From Pseudohoeflea sp964511625 (GTDB lineage Bacteria > Pseudomonadota > Alphaproteobacteria > Rhizobiales > Rhizobiaceae): DNA of 64,000 nt. How positions within the stretch are numbered: position 1 is the stretch's first letter; each line of letters starts with the position of its first letter. Of this stretch, positions 51,983 to 62,049 are shown piece by piece. The DNA lies in NCBI GenBank assembly GCA_964511625.1, contig CAZEJG010000003.1, positions 62,001 through 126,000 on the forward strand, read 5' to 3'. Both the position numbers and the translations under genes were made by a program. The notes below the pieces were generated by a model. It had not been told where the DNA came from. It saw nothing but the letters and a program-made list of their open reading frames with translations, and did not search any database.

Positions 51983-52967
51983 TCCCTATCTCGACGAAGA
52001 CGAGTTTCAGGGCGGCTTTTTCGGCGGCATCGCCGAACTGGTCGCCGCCTATCCGTCGATCGCGGGCGGCACGGCGGCCTTCTCGGTCATTTTCGGCTTC
52101 GTGGCCGTCAATGCGCTGTTCTATCAGCACGGCCGGCACCCGGCCCCGATCCTGCCGACGCGCGGTGCGGTGGCCGAGACACAGCAGGCGGCGGTGATGC
52201 CGGACGAGGATCTCGTGCGCCAGGCAATCCAGGCGTCGCCTGAACGCGAGGTGACGACCTACAAGATCGAGCGTCAGGAGGACAATCCTGCGACCGGCAG
52301 TATTCCGGTGCCGCGCCACAGGCCGGGCACGGAAATCGCGCCTGCGATCGAGACAGCCAGCCTTCCGGCCAAGCCCGCTGGGCGCGCGCTGCCGCAGCCC
52401 GACCCGGTGTTGACGGTCATCCAGGCCGAACTCAAGCGCAAGGGGTTTTACGGCGGCGAGGTGGACGGTCTGATGGGGCCCATGAGCTCAGCCGCGATTT
52501 CCAACTGGCAGAAGAAGGCCGGCATGACGATAGACGGCAAGCCGTCCGAGACCGTGCTCGAGAGCCTCAAGATCGGCGGGCGCCCCGAGCCGCTCGTCAA
52601 GCGCGTCGAACCCTCCGTGACCGTTCCGAGCGCGGCTCCCGCGCCGGCGCAGAAGCCCCGGACCGAACAGCGGGCAGACGTCAGGCCAAAGCCCTCGGTG
52701 GCTCCGGAACCGTCGTTGCGGGACCTGATCAATGCGTCTGCCGGCAATGTGGCCGCCGCGGTTCCCGCTGTCGGCGGAGACGAAACGGTGCGGCGCATCC
52801 AGTCGGGTCTCGCCAACATCGCCTATGCCGACATCGCGGTCGACGGCGTGGCGGGCGAGCAGACCAAGAACGCGATCCGCGCCTTTGAAAAGCACTATCG
52901 GCTTCCTGTGACCGGCGAGCCCAATCAGGCGGTTCTCAAGAAGCTTCAGGAAATCGGCGCGCTCTGA
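51957..52967 (+). CDS. peptidoglycan-binding domain protein
   Basis: 336 residues: one membrane helix (about 36-56), a proline-rich linker, and two PG_binding_1 domains (about 150-205 with FYGGEVDGLMGPMSSAAI, and 275-335 with IAVDGVAGEQTKNAI). Probably an inner-membrane protein reaching into the periplasm. It overlaps the end of the sensor kinase gene by 26 bp and is likely co-expressed. ATG at 51957 with AGGAG. Confidence 0.85.
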   Translation: MTRQRALPDPYLDEDEFQGGFFGGIAELVAAYPSIAGGTAAFSVIFGFVAVNALFYQHGRHPAPILPTRGAVAETQQAAVMPDEDLVRQAIQASPEREVTTYKIERQEDNPATGSIPVPRHRPGTEIAPAIETASLPAKPAGRALPQPDPVLTVIQAELKRKGFYGGEVDGLMGPMSSAAISNWQKKAGMTIDGKPSETVLESLKIGGRPEPLVKRVEPSVTVPSAAPAPAQKPRTEQRADVRPKPSVAPEPSLRDLINASAGNVAAAVPAVGGDETVRRIQSGLANIAYADIAVDGVAGEQTKNAIRAFEKHYRLPVTGEPNQAVLKKLQEIGAL

Positions 52968-53035
52968 GGCGCGCGTGTGACGCTACCGGTGCTTGGGCCT
53001 TTGCGCCGGCGGCGGAAGCGGCCTATGAACTCATC

Positions 53036-53386
53036 ATGAGTCGCCTGACCTCCGACATTTTCGTCTCCGCGCTGCTGCGCCGGCTGTTTGCCGAGGGCGG
53101 GTTGGCGGCGATCGAAAAACGCGGAGCGGCCGAAGCCGGTGCCATCCACATTCGCGTGCGCCATCGCGACGGCACAGAAAGCCTGCTGTCACCGGCGCCC
53201 CAAAGTTTCTTCGAGACCGACAAGCCGCAGGACCGCCTGTTCGAGACCCGCAAGACGCGTGTGCCGGAATGGGAGGTGACGGAAGCGCTGTCGCGCGAGA
53301 AAAGCTTTGACCCCGACATCTGGGTGGTCGAGATCGAGACCGACAGGCCTTCCGATTATCTGGACCTCGACGCGTCGGATAGCTGA
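53036..53386 (+). CDS. DUF1491-family protein
   Basis: 116 residues: SDIFVSALLRRL at the N-terminus and the central beta-rich FETDKPQDRLFE and FDPDIWVVEIE blocks typical of DUF1491. Conserved in Alphaproteobacteria, function unknown. Probably the third gene of the sensor kinase transcript, 68 bp after the peptidoglycan-binding gene. Confidence 0.85.
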   Translation: MSRLTSDIFVSALLRRLFAEGGLAAIEKRGAAEAGAIHIRVRHRDGTESLLSPAPQSFFETDKPQDRLFETRKTRVPEWEVTEALSREKSFDPDIWVVEIETDRPSDYLDLDASDS

Positions 53387-53396
53387 CGGGCGCCCG

Positions 53397-54572
53397 TCAG
53401 GCCGACTTGCGGCGCTCGGTGGTCAGACCGGTGTCGTTGGAAGCTTCCGGCATCTCGAAATCGTCCCAGTCGCTCCCGGTTTCCGCCACCAGGTCAGTCT
53501 GGTCCAGCGCCGGGCTCGACATATGCCGGGTATAAGCGTCGGCGCGCTGCCAGGCCCCGAGACGGGCGACGCATTCCTTCCTGTCGAGCGCTTCGATTTC
53601 GCCGAGTGCCCGCGAGCGGCCCGCCGTCACCGTGGCGAGATGCGGGAAGTAGGTTTCCAGAGCGGTCACGATCACGTCGCGCTGTGTGCCGAGGGCGAGC
53701 ATGGCGGTGGCGAGCTGACGACCCGACAGGTCGAGCATGATGCGCTCGGCGAGCGCAAGGCTCGAGCCCATGGCGTCGGCCAGCGCCGTGGCGAACCAGT
53801 CCGGATTGCCGTCGGCGGCGAACCGGGCCATGCGGTCGAGATGGGCCTTGCGGTCGAGGCCGACGCGGACGCTGTCGGGCCCGAGGTCGCGCCACGCGTC
53901 ACGCAGGTCGGACATGTGGTGGACGGCCGGTCGCGGGGTATTTCCTGCAAGCGTCTGCGCGTCCGACGCAACCATGTGCCGCAGCACGTCTCTCAAGCCC
54001 TCGGAAGCGGCGTCCGTGCCATTGAGCTCGTCGAGGCGGGCAAGCGGTGGGACGCGCTGCGAGGCCATCGCCTCCAGCGCATCAAGCGCCGGAATCTCGA
54101 TCTCGGCCCCGAACAACGTATCGATCGTGAGGCCGCGCAGGGTCAGCGCGCGGTCGACGCTTGCGTCCTTGAGGCCCCAGAGTGCCACCAGCGCGGCATG
54201 GGAGAGATGGTCGCGTCGGGCGGCCGCGCGGGCGTGACCGGCTCCGTGGCGGGCGATGGCGCGTGCCAGAGAGGATTCTGGCAGCGCTTCATAGTGGCTG
54301 ATGAAGGGAGCGGCGATCTCGATAGGCTGGTTGACCAGCATCTCGACGATCTCCGCGGGCAGGAAATCCAGCCGCGACAGAGCGGCGGCGGCGGTTCGCT
54401 GCGCTTCCTGGCTGGCATTCTGGAAGAGGCTGGGAAACAGCGCCGAAAAGCGGACGATATCTTCGCGGCAGGGGCGCGTCAGGCTTTCGAAACTGCTGAC
54501 CGCTGCCATGAGGACGACGTCCTTCTTGCGTCCGGAAGAGGGATCTTCGAGTTCACGGAACCTGTTGGACAC
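53397..54572 (-). CDS. DUF2336-family protein
   Basis: About 391 residues, entirely helical, with HEAT-like repeats (SHAALVALWGL, LDFLPAEIVEMLVNQ). DUF2336 proteins are common in Alphaproteobacteria and of unknown function. Start probably GTG at 54572, with AGG seven bases upstream; GTG at 54578 abuts that site. Convergent with DUF1491, 10 bp apart. Confidence 0.82.
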   Translation of the reverse strand: MSNRFRELEDPSSGRKKDVVLMAAVSSFESLTRPCREDIVRFSALFPSLFQNASQEAQRTAAAALSRLDFLPAEIVEMLVNQPIEIAAPFISHYEALPESSLARAIARHGAGHARAAARRDHLSHAALVALWGLKDASVDRALTLRGLTIDTLFGAEIEIPALDALEAMASQRVPPLARLDELNGTDAASEGLRDVLRHMVASDAQTLAGNTPRPAVHHMSDLRDAWRDLGPDSVRVGLDRKAHLDRMARFAADGNPDWFATALADAMGSSLALAERIMLDLSGRQLATAMLALGTQRDVIVTALETYFPHLATVTAGRSRALGEIEALDRKECVARLGAWQRADAYTRHMSSPALDQTDLVAETGSDWDDFEMPEASNDTGLTTERRKSA

Positions 54573-54624
54573 GGACACACCTGTTTACGCAGTACCAAAT
54601 ACCGATAAAATTACCGCCAAATCG

Positions 54625-54639
54625 TTAGCAAGCTGTTAA
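54625..54639. promoter_or_regulatory. CtrA-box-like element
   Basis: TTAG-N7-TTAA, one mismatch from the CtrA consensus TTAA-N7-TTAA, in the divergent spacer between DUF2336 and the small gene at 54800. A single match of this length is weak evidence. Confidence 0.3.
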
Positions 54640-54799
54640 CTATGTGATGGCTTGATACGACCTACCAGGGAGCATCAGGTTGCGCGTCATTCCCGGCCGG
54701 AAGTCGGATGACACCTGTCCCTCAGCATCCGCTTTCCGATCCGAATTCAGGCCGGAACGTCCCGAACGGGGCGCCGAGCAGGGACGATGGAGACCATTG

Positions 54800-55021
54800 A
54801 TGGCGGAGATTATTCCCTTCGAACCCGAACCGCGCCGCATGGCGCCCCGCGGCGGCGCGACCAAAGGACCCGCGAAAGTGCTGTTCTTTACCGGCGTCCG
54901 CTACGAGCGTCGTGAAGAGGCAGTCCATGTCGCGGCAGACGGACCTCGCAAGCTCAGGCAGCGCCCCTCGATCAGCCGCACGCTGGCGCGCCGTGAACTG
55001 ATGGGTGAAACGGGCAACTGA
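54800..55021 (+). CDS. small conserved hypothetical protein
   Basis: 73 residues starting MAEIIPFEPEPRR and containing AKVLFFTGVRYER, a pattern of short Rhizobiales proteins of unknown function. Basic overall. ATG at 54800 has GGAG seven bases upstream. A longer frame to 54680 adds arginine/proline-rich sequence with no ribosome site. Confidence 0.68.
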   Translation: MAEIIPFEPEPRRMAPRGGATKGPAKVLFFTGVRYERREEAVHVAADGPRKLRQRPSISRTLARRELMGETGN

Positions 55022-55077
55022 GCGACCGGCCGCAACGGTTTCGAGCGCCTCTCGGGGAGGGGCGGACGGGACGCGGT

Positions 55078-55629
55078 TCAGCCCATGACGAGTGGCAGGC
55101 AGACGGCCTCGGACAGGAAATTCCGGGCTGCCCTTTCGCCACTGGCTTCAGGCACTATGGCCCTGAGCACGACGAACCCTTCCATATCCGACAATTCGAC
55201 GAGCACGGACTGCTCGAGCGCATCGGGCATGTTGCGCCTGAGCTGCAGCATCTGCGCCGGTGTGACGAGGGTGATGTCGACGCCTGCGCCGATGGCCGAG
55301 CGGTCGGTCATCGAATAGACCTCGTCGGAAGCGGTGTCGAAGACGGAGACCGTCCACAGCGGCACCGGGACACGGGCAATGATGCGGACCGGATTGGCGG
55401 CGAGATCGAACCGGCAGACCGCCGACCGGATATGCGGATCCTCGTTGGCGAGCCCCGTGGGGTTGGCCTCGTTGGCAAGAGTATAGAACTGGCCGGTCTC
55501 GCCGAGTGCAGCGACGCGGGTGAAGGCGTCGCGACCGGCCCAGCCGGGCAGCGCCAGCACGATGACGATATGCAGGAGGGCGGCCCCCACCAGACCGATC
55601 GCGATCGACAACAAGAGGCTACGCGTCAT
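55078..55629 (-). CDS. DUF1254-like membrane-anchored protein
   Basis: 183 residues: one N-terminal helix (LLLSIAIGLVGAALLHIVIVLAL), then a domain with AVCRFDLAANPVRI and LWTVSVFDTASDEVYSM, matching the short rhizobial DUF1254 relatives. Overlaps the DUF1214 gene by 11 bp, and the two domain families normally occur together, so these are partner subunits or a split of a larger protein. Function unknown. Confidence 0.8.
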   Translation of the reverse strand: MTRSLLLSIAIGLVGAALLHIVIVLALPGWAGRDAFTRVAALGETGQFYTLANEANPTGLANEDPHIRSAVCRFDLAANPVRIIARVPVPLWTVSVFDTASDEVYSMTDRSAIGAGVDITLVTPAQMLQLRRNMPDALEQSVLVELSDMEGFVVLRAIVPEASGERAARNFLSEAVCLPLVMG

Positions 55630-56206
55630 CGCAGGCTCCCCGGGTGATCTGCGGCAGGTGGACCTCGCCGAGGCTGACGGAAGCCGCGGTCGGCGTGTCG
55701 ATCAGGGTGAGCACGAAGCGGACCTTGTCGTCTCCGCTCATGGAAATCCAGTTACCCGGATGAGGCGGTCCGCCGATCGTAGCGTGGAAGGTGCCGTCGC
55801 TGTCCTGGAGCAGGCGCCAGGACTGCAGGCTGCGCGGCGCGGTCGGCAGGCCCTTGACCGGAGTGCCGCTGCTGTCGGTCACCCGGAAGGTCCAGAAACG
55901 CGCTGGCGGGGTCAGTCCGTCGACCTTGTAGACGCAATCGGCCGATAGCGAGCGACCGTCCGAATCGCGCGAGGCGGTGAAGACGAGGCCCTCGGCGCGG
56001 CCGAACAGGAGGCGTCCGTCATCGGCGCGGTGGGCGCGCGCATAGGGATCGGCGTTGGCCGTCTGCAATTCGGGGAAGGCATCCCACGGGCCCACCGAGA
56101 TGGCGCCGAAGCCCGATGTGGCCTTGAGGATGCGCATGGTTGCCCAGGTGCCGCCGCCGAATGCGATTGTCAGGGCGATCAGGACGTAAATCGGCAAACG
56201 GATCAC
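55619..56206 (-). CDS. DUF1214-family membrane-anchored protein
   Basis: 195 residues: an N-terminal helix (IYVLIALTIAFGGGTWAT), then a DUF1214 domain (ARFWTFRVTDSSGTPV, VRFVLTLIDTP). Start is GTG at 56206. Upstream partner of the DUF1254-like gene in a two-gene unit located just after the penicillin-binding protein gene, so an envelope role is possible. Confidence 0.83.
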   Translation of the reverse strand: MIRLPIYVLIALTIAFGGGTWATMRILKATSGFGAISVGPWDAFPELQTANADPYARAHRADDGRLLFGRAEGLVFTASRDSDGRSLSADCVYKVDGLTPPARFWTFRVTDSSGTPVKGLPTAPRSLQSWRLLQDSDGTFHATIGGPPHPGNWISMSGDDKVRFVLTLIDTPTAASVSLGEVHLPQITRGACDDA

Positions 56207-56341
56207 GGCTCGGGACGGCTTTTCGGGCTTTTGCGCCGCCCCGTACAGGCCGAAGCCACGGGACGTCGATGACTGGGGTTGCCGGGGATCATGAAGCTCT
56301 GCGCGTTCCGGACCCCGCCCTCCGGAAAACGGTTTCGTCTA

Positions 56342-58525
56342 TCACTGTTTGGCGGTTTGTGGAACCTGGCTTTCGGCGGCCGCGACCTTCTCCGGCGGGC
56401 GCTTGACGGGCTTGGCCGAGCGGAAGGTTTCGCGCATCTCGCGCAAAAGGGCGGTGGTCTGCGCGCCGAGCGTCCGGGGGCGAACGGCGGGCATGGTGCC
56501 GTCCTCGGCGTTGGCGGCGTTGGCCGCGATGGTGGCCTCGGCGGCGGCGTCCGGATCGGGCAGCGGGTCCTCAATGCCGGGGATCGGCTTCAGCTCGATG
56601 CCCTGATGGGCATATTCCATGATCCGCTTGAAGGTCATCGCCGGCAGCGAGCCGCCGGTCATCCGGTTGGTCGAGGTGTAGTCGTCATTGCCGAACCAGA
56701 CCGTGGTGGTGAAGTTGCCGGTGTAGCCGCAGAACCAGGCGTCGCGATAGGCCTGGGTGGTGCCGGTCTTGCCGGCGGTCTTGATGCCGTCGAGCTTGGC
56801 GCGCCGGCCGGTGCCCCATTCGGGAACCTGGCTGAGGATCTGGTTCATCGAATCGGACGCCTGCTTGGTCAGCACGCGCTCGGCCGCGGGCTCGTCGCGC
56901 CAGAAATCGTACAGAAGGTCGCCATTGTAGTTGAGCATCTGGGTGATGCCGTGACGCCGCGACTGCATGCCGTCGGACATGAAGACGCCATAGGCTGTGG
57001 CCTGATCGAGAACGGTGACCTCCGAGGTGCCGAGCGCCATGGTCTTGTCGGTTCGGATCGGTGTCTCGACGCCCATCGCCTTGGCGGTGGCGGCGACGTT
57101 CTCGGTGCCGAGTTCACGCGACAGGCGGACCGGGACGGTGTTGATCGACTTCGCCAGCGCCGTCGTCAGGTTGACCCGGCCGGCATAGGAGCGGCCGTAG
57201 TTGCGCGGCGACCAGCCGCGCCAGGTGATCGGCGCATCCGAGATCGTCGATTGCGGCGTGTAGCCGTTTTCCATGGCTGTCGAATAGACATAGACCTTGA
57301 AGGAGGAGCCCGGCTGCCGCAATGCGCGGGTGGCGCGATTGAACTGGCTTTCGCCATAGTCGCGACCGCCGACCATGGCACGGACCGCGCCGCCGTTTTC
57401 CATGACGACGGCTGCGCCCTGGCCGGCATGCATGTTCTTGCCGAACTGCCGCAGACCGCTTTCGACAGCGCTTTCGGCGGCCTTCTGCAGCCCCATGTCG
57501 ATGGTGGTGCGCACGATCAGCGAATGTTCGTCGATCCGGCGGGCCAAGGCCAGGCGCTTGACCTCGTCGAAGGCCCAGTCGAGGAAATAGTCCGGCGCCT
57601 CGATGGTGCCGCGGTCGATGACGTCGGCGGGGTTGCGCCGTGCGCCGATGACCTGGCCCTCGGTCATCAGGCCGCCCTGGACTAGGTTGGTGAGCACCTC
57701 GTTGGCGCGCGCACGGGCCGCCGGCAGGTTGATGTGCGGGGCGTAGCGGGCAGGGGCCTTGAAGAGGCCGGCAAGCATGGCGGCTTCGGCGAGCGAGACT
57801 TCCGTGACCGGCTTGCCGAAATAGAACTGCGAAGCGCCCGCCACCCCGAAGGTGCCGCCGCCCATATAGGCGCGGTCGAGATAGAGCGAGAGGATTTCCT
57901 TCTTCGACAGATTGGCCTCGAGCCAGAGCGCCAGGAAGGCTTCCTTGATCTTTCGCTCGATGGTGCGCTCGTTGGACAGGAACAGGTTCTTGGCGAGCTG
58001 CTGGGTGATGGTGGAGCCGCCCTGGACGACGCCGCCGGCACGCGCGTTCTCGCTCATGGCACGGATCAGACCCAGGAAGTCGATGCCGAAATGCTCGAAG
58101 AAACGCCGGTCCTCGGTGGCGAGCACCGACTTGACCAGATGGTCTGGCAACTGGTCGATGGGCGCGGAATCCTCGTGGATGATGCCGCGGTGGCCGATCT
58201 CGTTGCCGTAGCGGTCGAGGAAGGTGACGGCGAAATCGTCCCGCGCGCGCCAGTTCCCCGCGGTCTCCTCGAAGGCCGGGAGCGCCAGCGCCAGCATCAG
58301 GATCGAGCCGGCGACGCCGAGATTCATGCCCTCGCCGGCGATCTCGAAGAGGACCTTGAGCGGACCGCGGGTGCGGAAGCGGCGGAAGAAGATGGTGATG
58401 TCTTCCCAGCGCTGGGACGCGGAGAAACCGGCATTCCACATCGACGAGTCGATCCAGGAATCGATCCGCAAAAGAATGTTTGACCGCTTGCGCGGGCGGT
58501 TTTTTCCGTCAAAAGGATCTTGCAA
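56342..58525 (-). CDS. class A penicillin-binding protein (transglycosylase/transpeptidase)
   Basis: Bifunctional peptidoglycan synthase, about 727 residues. Basic cytoplasmic N-terminus, one membrane helix, GT51 domain with EDRRFFEHFGID and GGSTITQQLAKNLFL, then a transpeptidase domain with SSFK (nucleophile serine), KSIN and KTGTT. A TTG at 58525 with GGGAG nine bases upstream is chosen; a TTG at 58573, directly after a stop, is the longest option but has no ribosome site. Resembles the rhizobial PBP1a/1c-like proteins of this size. Confidence 0.9.
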   Translation of the reverse strand: MQDPFDGKNRPRKRSNILLRIDSWIDSSMWNAGFSASQRWEDITIFFRRFRTRGPLKVLFEIAGEGMNLGVAGSILMLALALPAFEETAGNWRARDDFAVTFLDRYGNEIGHRGIIHEDSAPIDQLPDHLVKSVLATEDRRFFEHFGIDFLGLIRAMSENARAGGVVQGGSTITQQLAKNLFLSNERTIERKIKEAFLALWLEANLSKKEILSLYLDRAYMGGGTFGVAGASQFYFGKPVTEVSLAEAAMLAGLFKAPARYAPHINLPAARARANEVLTNLVQGGLMTEGQVIGARRNPADVIDRGTIEAPDYFLDWAFDEVKRLALARRIDEHSLIVRTTIDMGLQKAAESAVESGLRQFGKNMHAGQGAAVVMENGGAVRAMVGGRDYGESQFNRATRALRQPGSSFKVYVYSTAMENGYTPQSTISDAPITWRGWSPRNYGRSYAGRVNLTTALAKSINTVPVRLSRELGTENVAATAKAMGVETPIRTDKTMALGTSEVTVLDQATAYGVFMSDGMQSRRHGITQMLNYNGDLLYDFWRDEPAAERVLTKQASDSMNQILSQVPEWGTGRRAKLDGIKTAGKTGTTQAYRDAWFCGYTGNFTTTVWFGNDDYTSTNRMTGGSLPAMTFKRIMEYAHQGIELKPIPGIEDPLPDPDAAAEATIAANAANAEDGTMPAVRPRTLGAQTTALLREMRETFRSAKPVKRPPEKVAAAESQVPQTAKQ

Positions 58526-58687
58526 CGGCTCAAGCTCCCGTTTCGGCCCCCGTCGGGCCGGCGCGCCGGGCAATCACGCCGCGAAGCGGCCCGGACTGGA
58601 ATATGGCCGGTTTTGGCGTATTTTGCACGCAACGACAAGTATGATGCACGCATGGGACGCGGCTCGCGCCGCCTCCGGAGAATTTCG

Positions 58688-59152
58688 ATGAACGCAGTGC
58701 CATTCTGGCAACAAAAGACCCTCGACGAGATGACGCGCGCCGAGTGGGAGAGCCTGTGCGACGGCTGCGGCCGCTGCTGCCTGAACAAGCTGGAGGACTG
58801 GGACACGGGCGAGATCGCCTGGACGCACATCGCCTGCCGGCTGCTCGACGGCGAGAGCTGCCGCTGCTCAGACTACGAGCACCGGCAGAAGCAGGTGCCC
58901 GACTGCATCGGCCTGACGCCGGACATGGTGCGCAAGATCACCTGGCTGCCGCCCACCTGCGCCTACCGGCTGATCGACGAGGGCGCCGACCTCTACTGGT
59001 GGCATTATCTCGTTTCCGGCGATCCGGAGACCGTGCACGAAGCAGGCGTTTCGGTGCGCGGCCGCACGGTGAGCGAGAAGGGCATCGACGTGGAGGACTA
59101 CGAGGACCATCTCGCCGCCTGGCCGGGCGAGTTCCCTGACGGGGCCAAGTGA
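58688..59152 (+). CDS. YcgN-family cysteine cluster protein (UPF0260)
   Basis: 154 residues with the cysteine cluster CDGCGRCCLNK near residues 28-38 and later CRLLDGESCRCSDY and C in PDCIGLTP, TCAYRL, the YkgJ/YcgN zinc- or iron-binding pattern. Function unknown. ATG at 58688 with GGAG upstream. Divergent from the PBP gene. Confidence 0.9.
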   Translation: MNAVPFWQQKTLDEMTRAEWESLCDGCGRCCLNKLEDWDTGEIAWTHIACRLLDGESCRCSDYEHRQKQVPDCIGLTPDMVRKITWLPPTCAYRLIDEGADLYWWHYLVSGDPETVHEAGVSVRGRTVSEKGIDVEDYEDHLAAWPGEFPDGAK

Positions 59153-59261
59153 GGGTGCCTGTCGGCGCCCCCTGAAAAATGCCATGGCAATCCGGATCGC
59201 CTTTTCCACGTAAAGGGATCAGGCGACGCCGGTCGGATGCGGACGCCGGAAGGAGTTTGCC

Positions 59262-60800
<1,539 letters not shown>

Positions 60801-60929
60801 GGGGCGAGCCAATCGCGCCCGAACAAAGCGCGAGAAAGTAAAAATCGGAAACGCAAGATAAGGTTGTGAATCTCGTGGAGTACTCAATTTCGCTCGAGAC
60901 TCCAACAGCGCGAATCGCCAATAGTAGCG

Positions 60930-60969
60930 GATGGTGCCGACTCACCTCCTACAGATCATCGGCACCATC
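60930..60969. repeat. 11-bp perfect inverted repeat
   Basis: GATGGTGCCGA (60930-60940) and TCGGCACCATC (60959-60969) separated by 18 nt, in the spacer between the photolyase and the Cas2-like gene, where base composition drops. Could be a hairpin terminator, a recombination site or an island end. Confidence 0.5.
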
Positions 60970-61072
60970 ACTTCAACCAAGCCGCTAGGGCTCGATTTAG
61001 AATGTGCGTGCAGCTTTAGGCGTTGCGTCAGTCTGGTCAAGGCTCCTGTGGTGAACATACAGGAAACAACAA

Positions 61073-61354
61073 GTGACCTCCTTTTTACTCGCATACGATC
61101 TTCGGAATGAATCCGATTCCCACGACTATCAACCTCTCTGGGATGAATTGGAGCGCCTTGGGGCGCATCGAACGCAATATTCGCTCTGGCTTGTCGCCGC
61201 AGACAATACAGCGAAAGAGCTTCATGACCACTTTAAGCGATTTCTCGATGATGACGACCGGCTATGGATCAACGAGATCGTAAAGAACAAGCATTACTCG
61301 AACGCTATGGCAGGAACCAACGCTTGGCTGGATGCGAATCCTCCAAGGCGGTGA
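61073..61354 (+). CDS. stand-alone Cas2-like protein
   Basis: 93 residues predicted to form the ferredoxin-like fold of Cas2/VapD: beta-1 FLLAYDLR with the conserved D9, helix DYQPLWDELERLGAHRT, beta-2 QYSLWLVAA, helix AKELHDHFKRFLD, then beta-3 RLWINEIVK. No CRISPR array or cas1 is in the window. Relatives of this type are often annotated as Cas2 or SinR family. Start is GTG with AGGA upstream. GC is lower than in flanking genes, and a HEPN-like gene follows, so a toxin or defence role is plausible but unproven. Confidence 0.72.
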   Translation: MTSFLLAYDLRNESDSHDYQPLWDELERLGAHRTQYSLWLVAADNTAKELHDHFKRFLDDDDRLWINEIVKNKHYSNAMAGTNAWLDANPPRR

Positions 61355-61446
61355 GCAAATAGTTAAAATAGAAGCTTCAACTATTAGTTTGCGATTAGCA
61401 GCAACTATAATAAGAGCTACTTTTTTGCCGAGTAATGGTCGATCAT

Positions 61447-61474
61447 CCCCTCCCGTCCTTAAGGTCGGGAGGGG
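61447..61474. repeat. long hairpin between Cas2-like and HEPN-like genes
   Basis: CCCCTCCCG (61447-61455) pairs with CGGGAGGGG (61466-61474); inside, CC and GG pair across a TTAA loop, with one T-T mismatch. No T-run follows. It may attenuate transcription between the two genes or be the site of an RNA-binding protein. Confidence 0.55.
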
Positions 61475-61524
61475 CTCTGCATCACATCAAAGGCGTTGTT
61501 TTATTTTCTTTCGGAGGTCTTGAG

Positions 61525-62049
61525 GTGTCTGGTGTGGACGAATTGCCTGAAGAAGATAAGCGCTGGTATATGCATGTCGGCTTTTTGGCTGAGAATTGGG
61601 CCGGCGCAGAAGCAATGCTTGATTTCATAGTCGCAACCCTACACGCAAAGTATGACGGCGATGCGATTGAGGCGTCCCCGCCAGAAGCTTTGAATCGAAA
61701 AATCAAGTTCGTTAGGAAGGTTTTTTCTCGTCATCCTGACCTGATCGCCCATTCGGGTCCAATGAACGAACTTCTCGAGCAAGCTACGGAACTTGCGCAG
61801 ATTCGCCATTGGGCGCTTCACGGCAATCGTGTCGATAACTCGGAGAAGACTGCTACACTATCCAGGCTTGTGAAGGGCGACCGAAAGAAATTAGAGCGGG
61901 TACGCATATCGACAGAGCAACTGTATCATGCCGCGATGGACAGCGGCGGCTTAGGAATTGGCCTCCACCTCACGTCATCCATTGCGTTCGGCCGCATAAA
62001 GGCTGAAGATTTAGAGGATCTCTTCCGCCAGTTCGCGTGTAAATTGTGA
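61525..62049 (+). CDS. HEPN-like hypothetical protein
   Basis: 174 residues, almost all helical. RHWALH (R94-H99) matches the Rx4-6H catalytic motif of HEPN ribonucleases, with a polar residue (H) right after the arginine as is usual. Preceded by a helix with YMHVGFLAENWAGAEAML. Start is GTG at 61525 with GGAGG seven bases upstream; an ATG at 61435 would read through the hairpin. Family not recognised with certainty. It sits 170 bp after the Cas2-like gene on the same strand. Confidence 0.6.
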   Translation: MSGVDELPEEDKRWYMHVGFLAENWAGAEAMLDFIVATLHAKYDGDAIEASPPEALNRKIKFVRKVFSRHPDLIAHSGPMNELLEQATELAQIRHWALHGNRVDNSEKTATLSRLVKGDRKKLERVRISTEQLYHAAMDSGGLGIGLHLTSSIAFGRIKAEDLEDLFRQFACKL

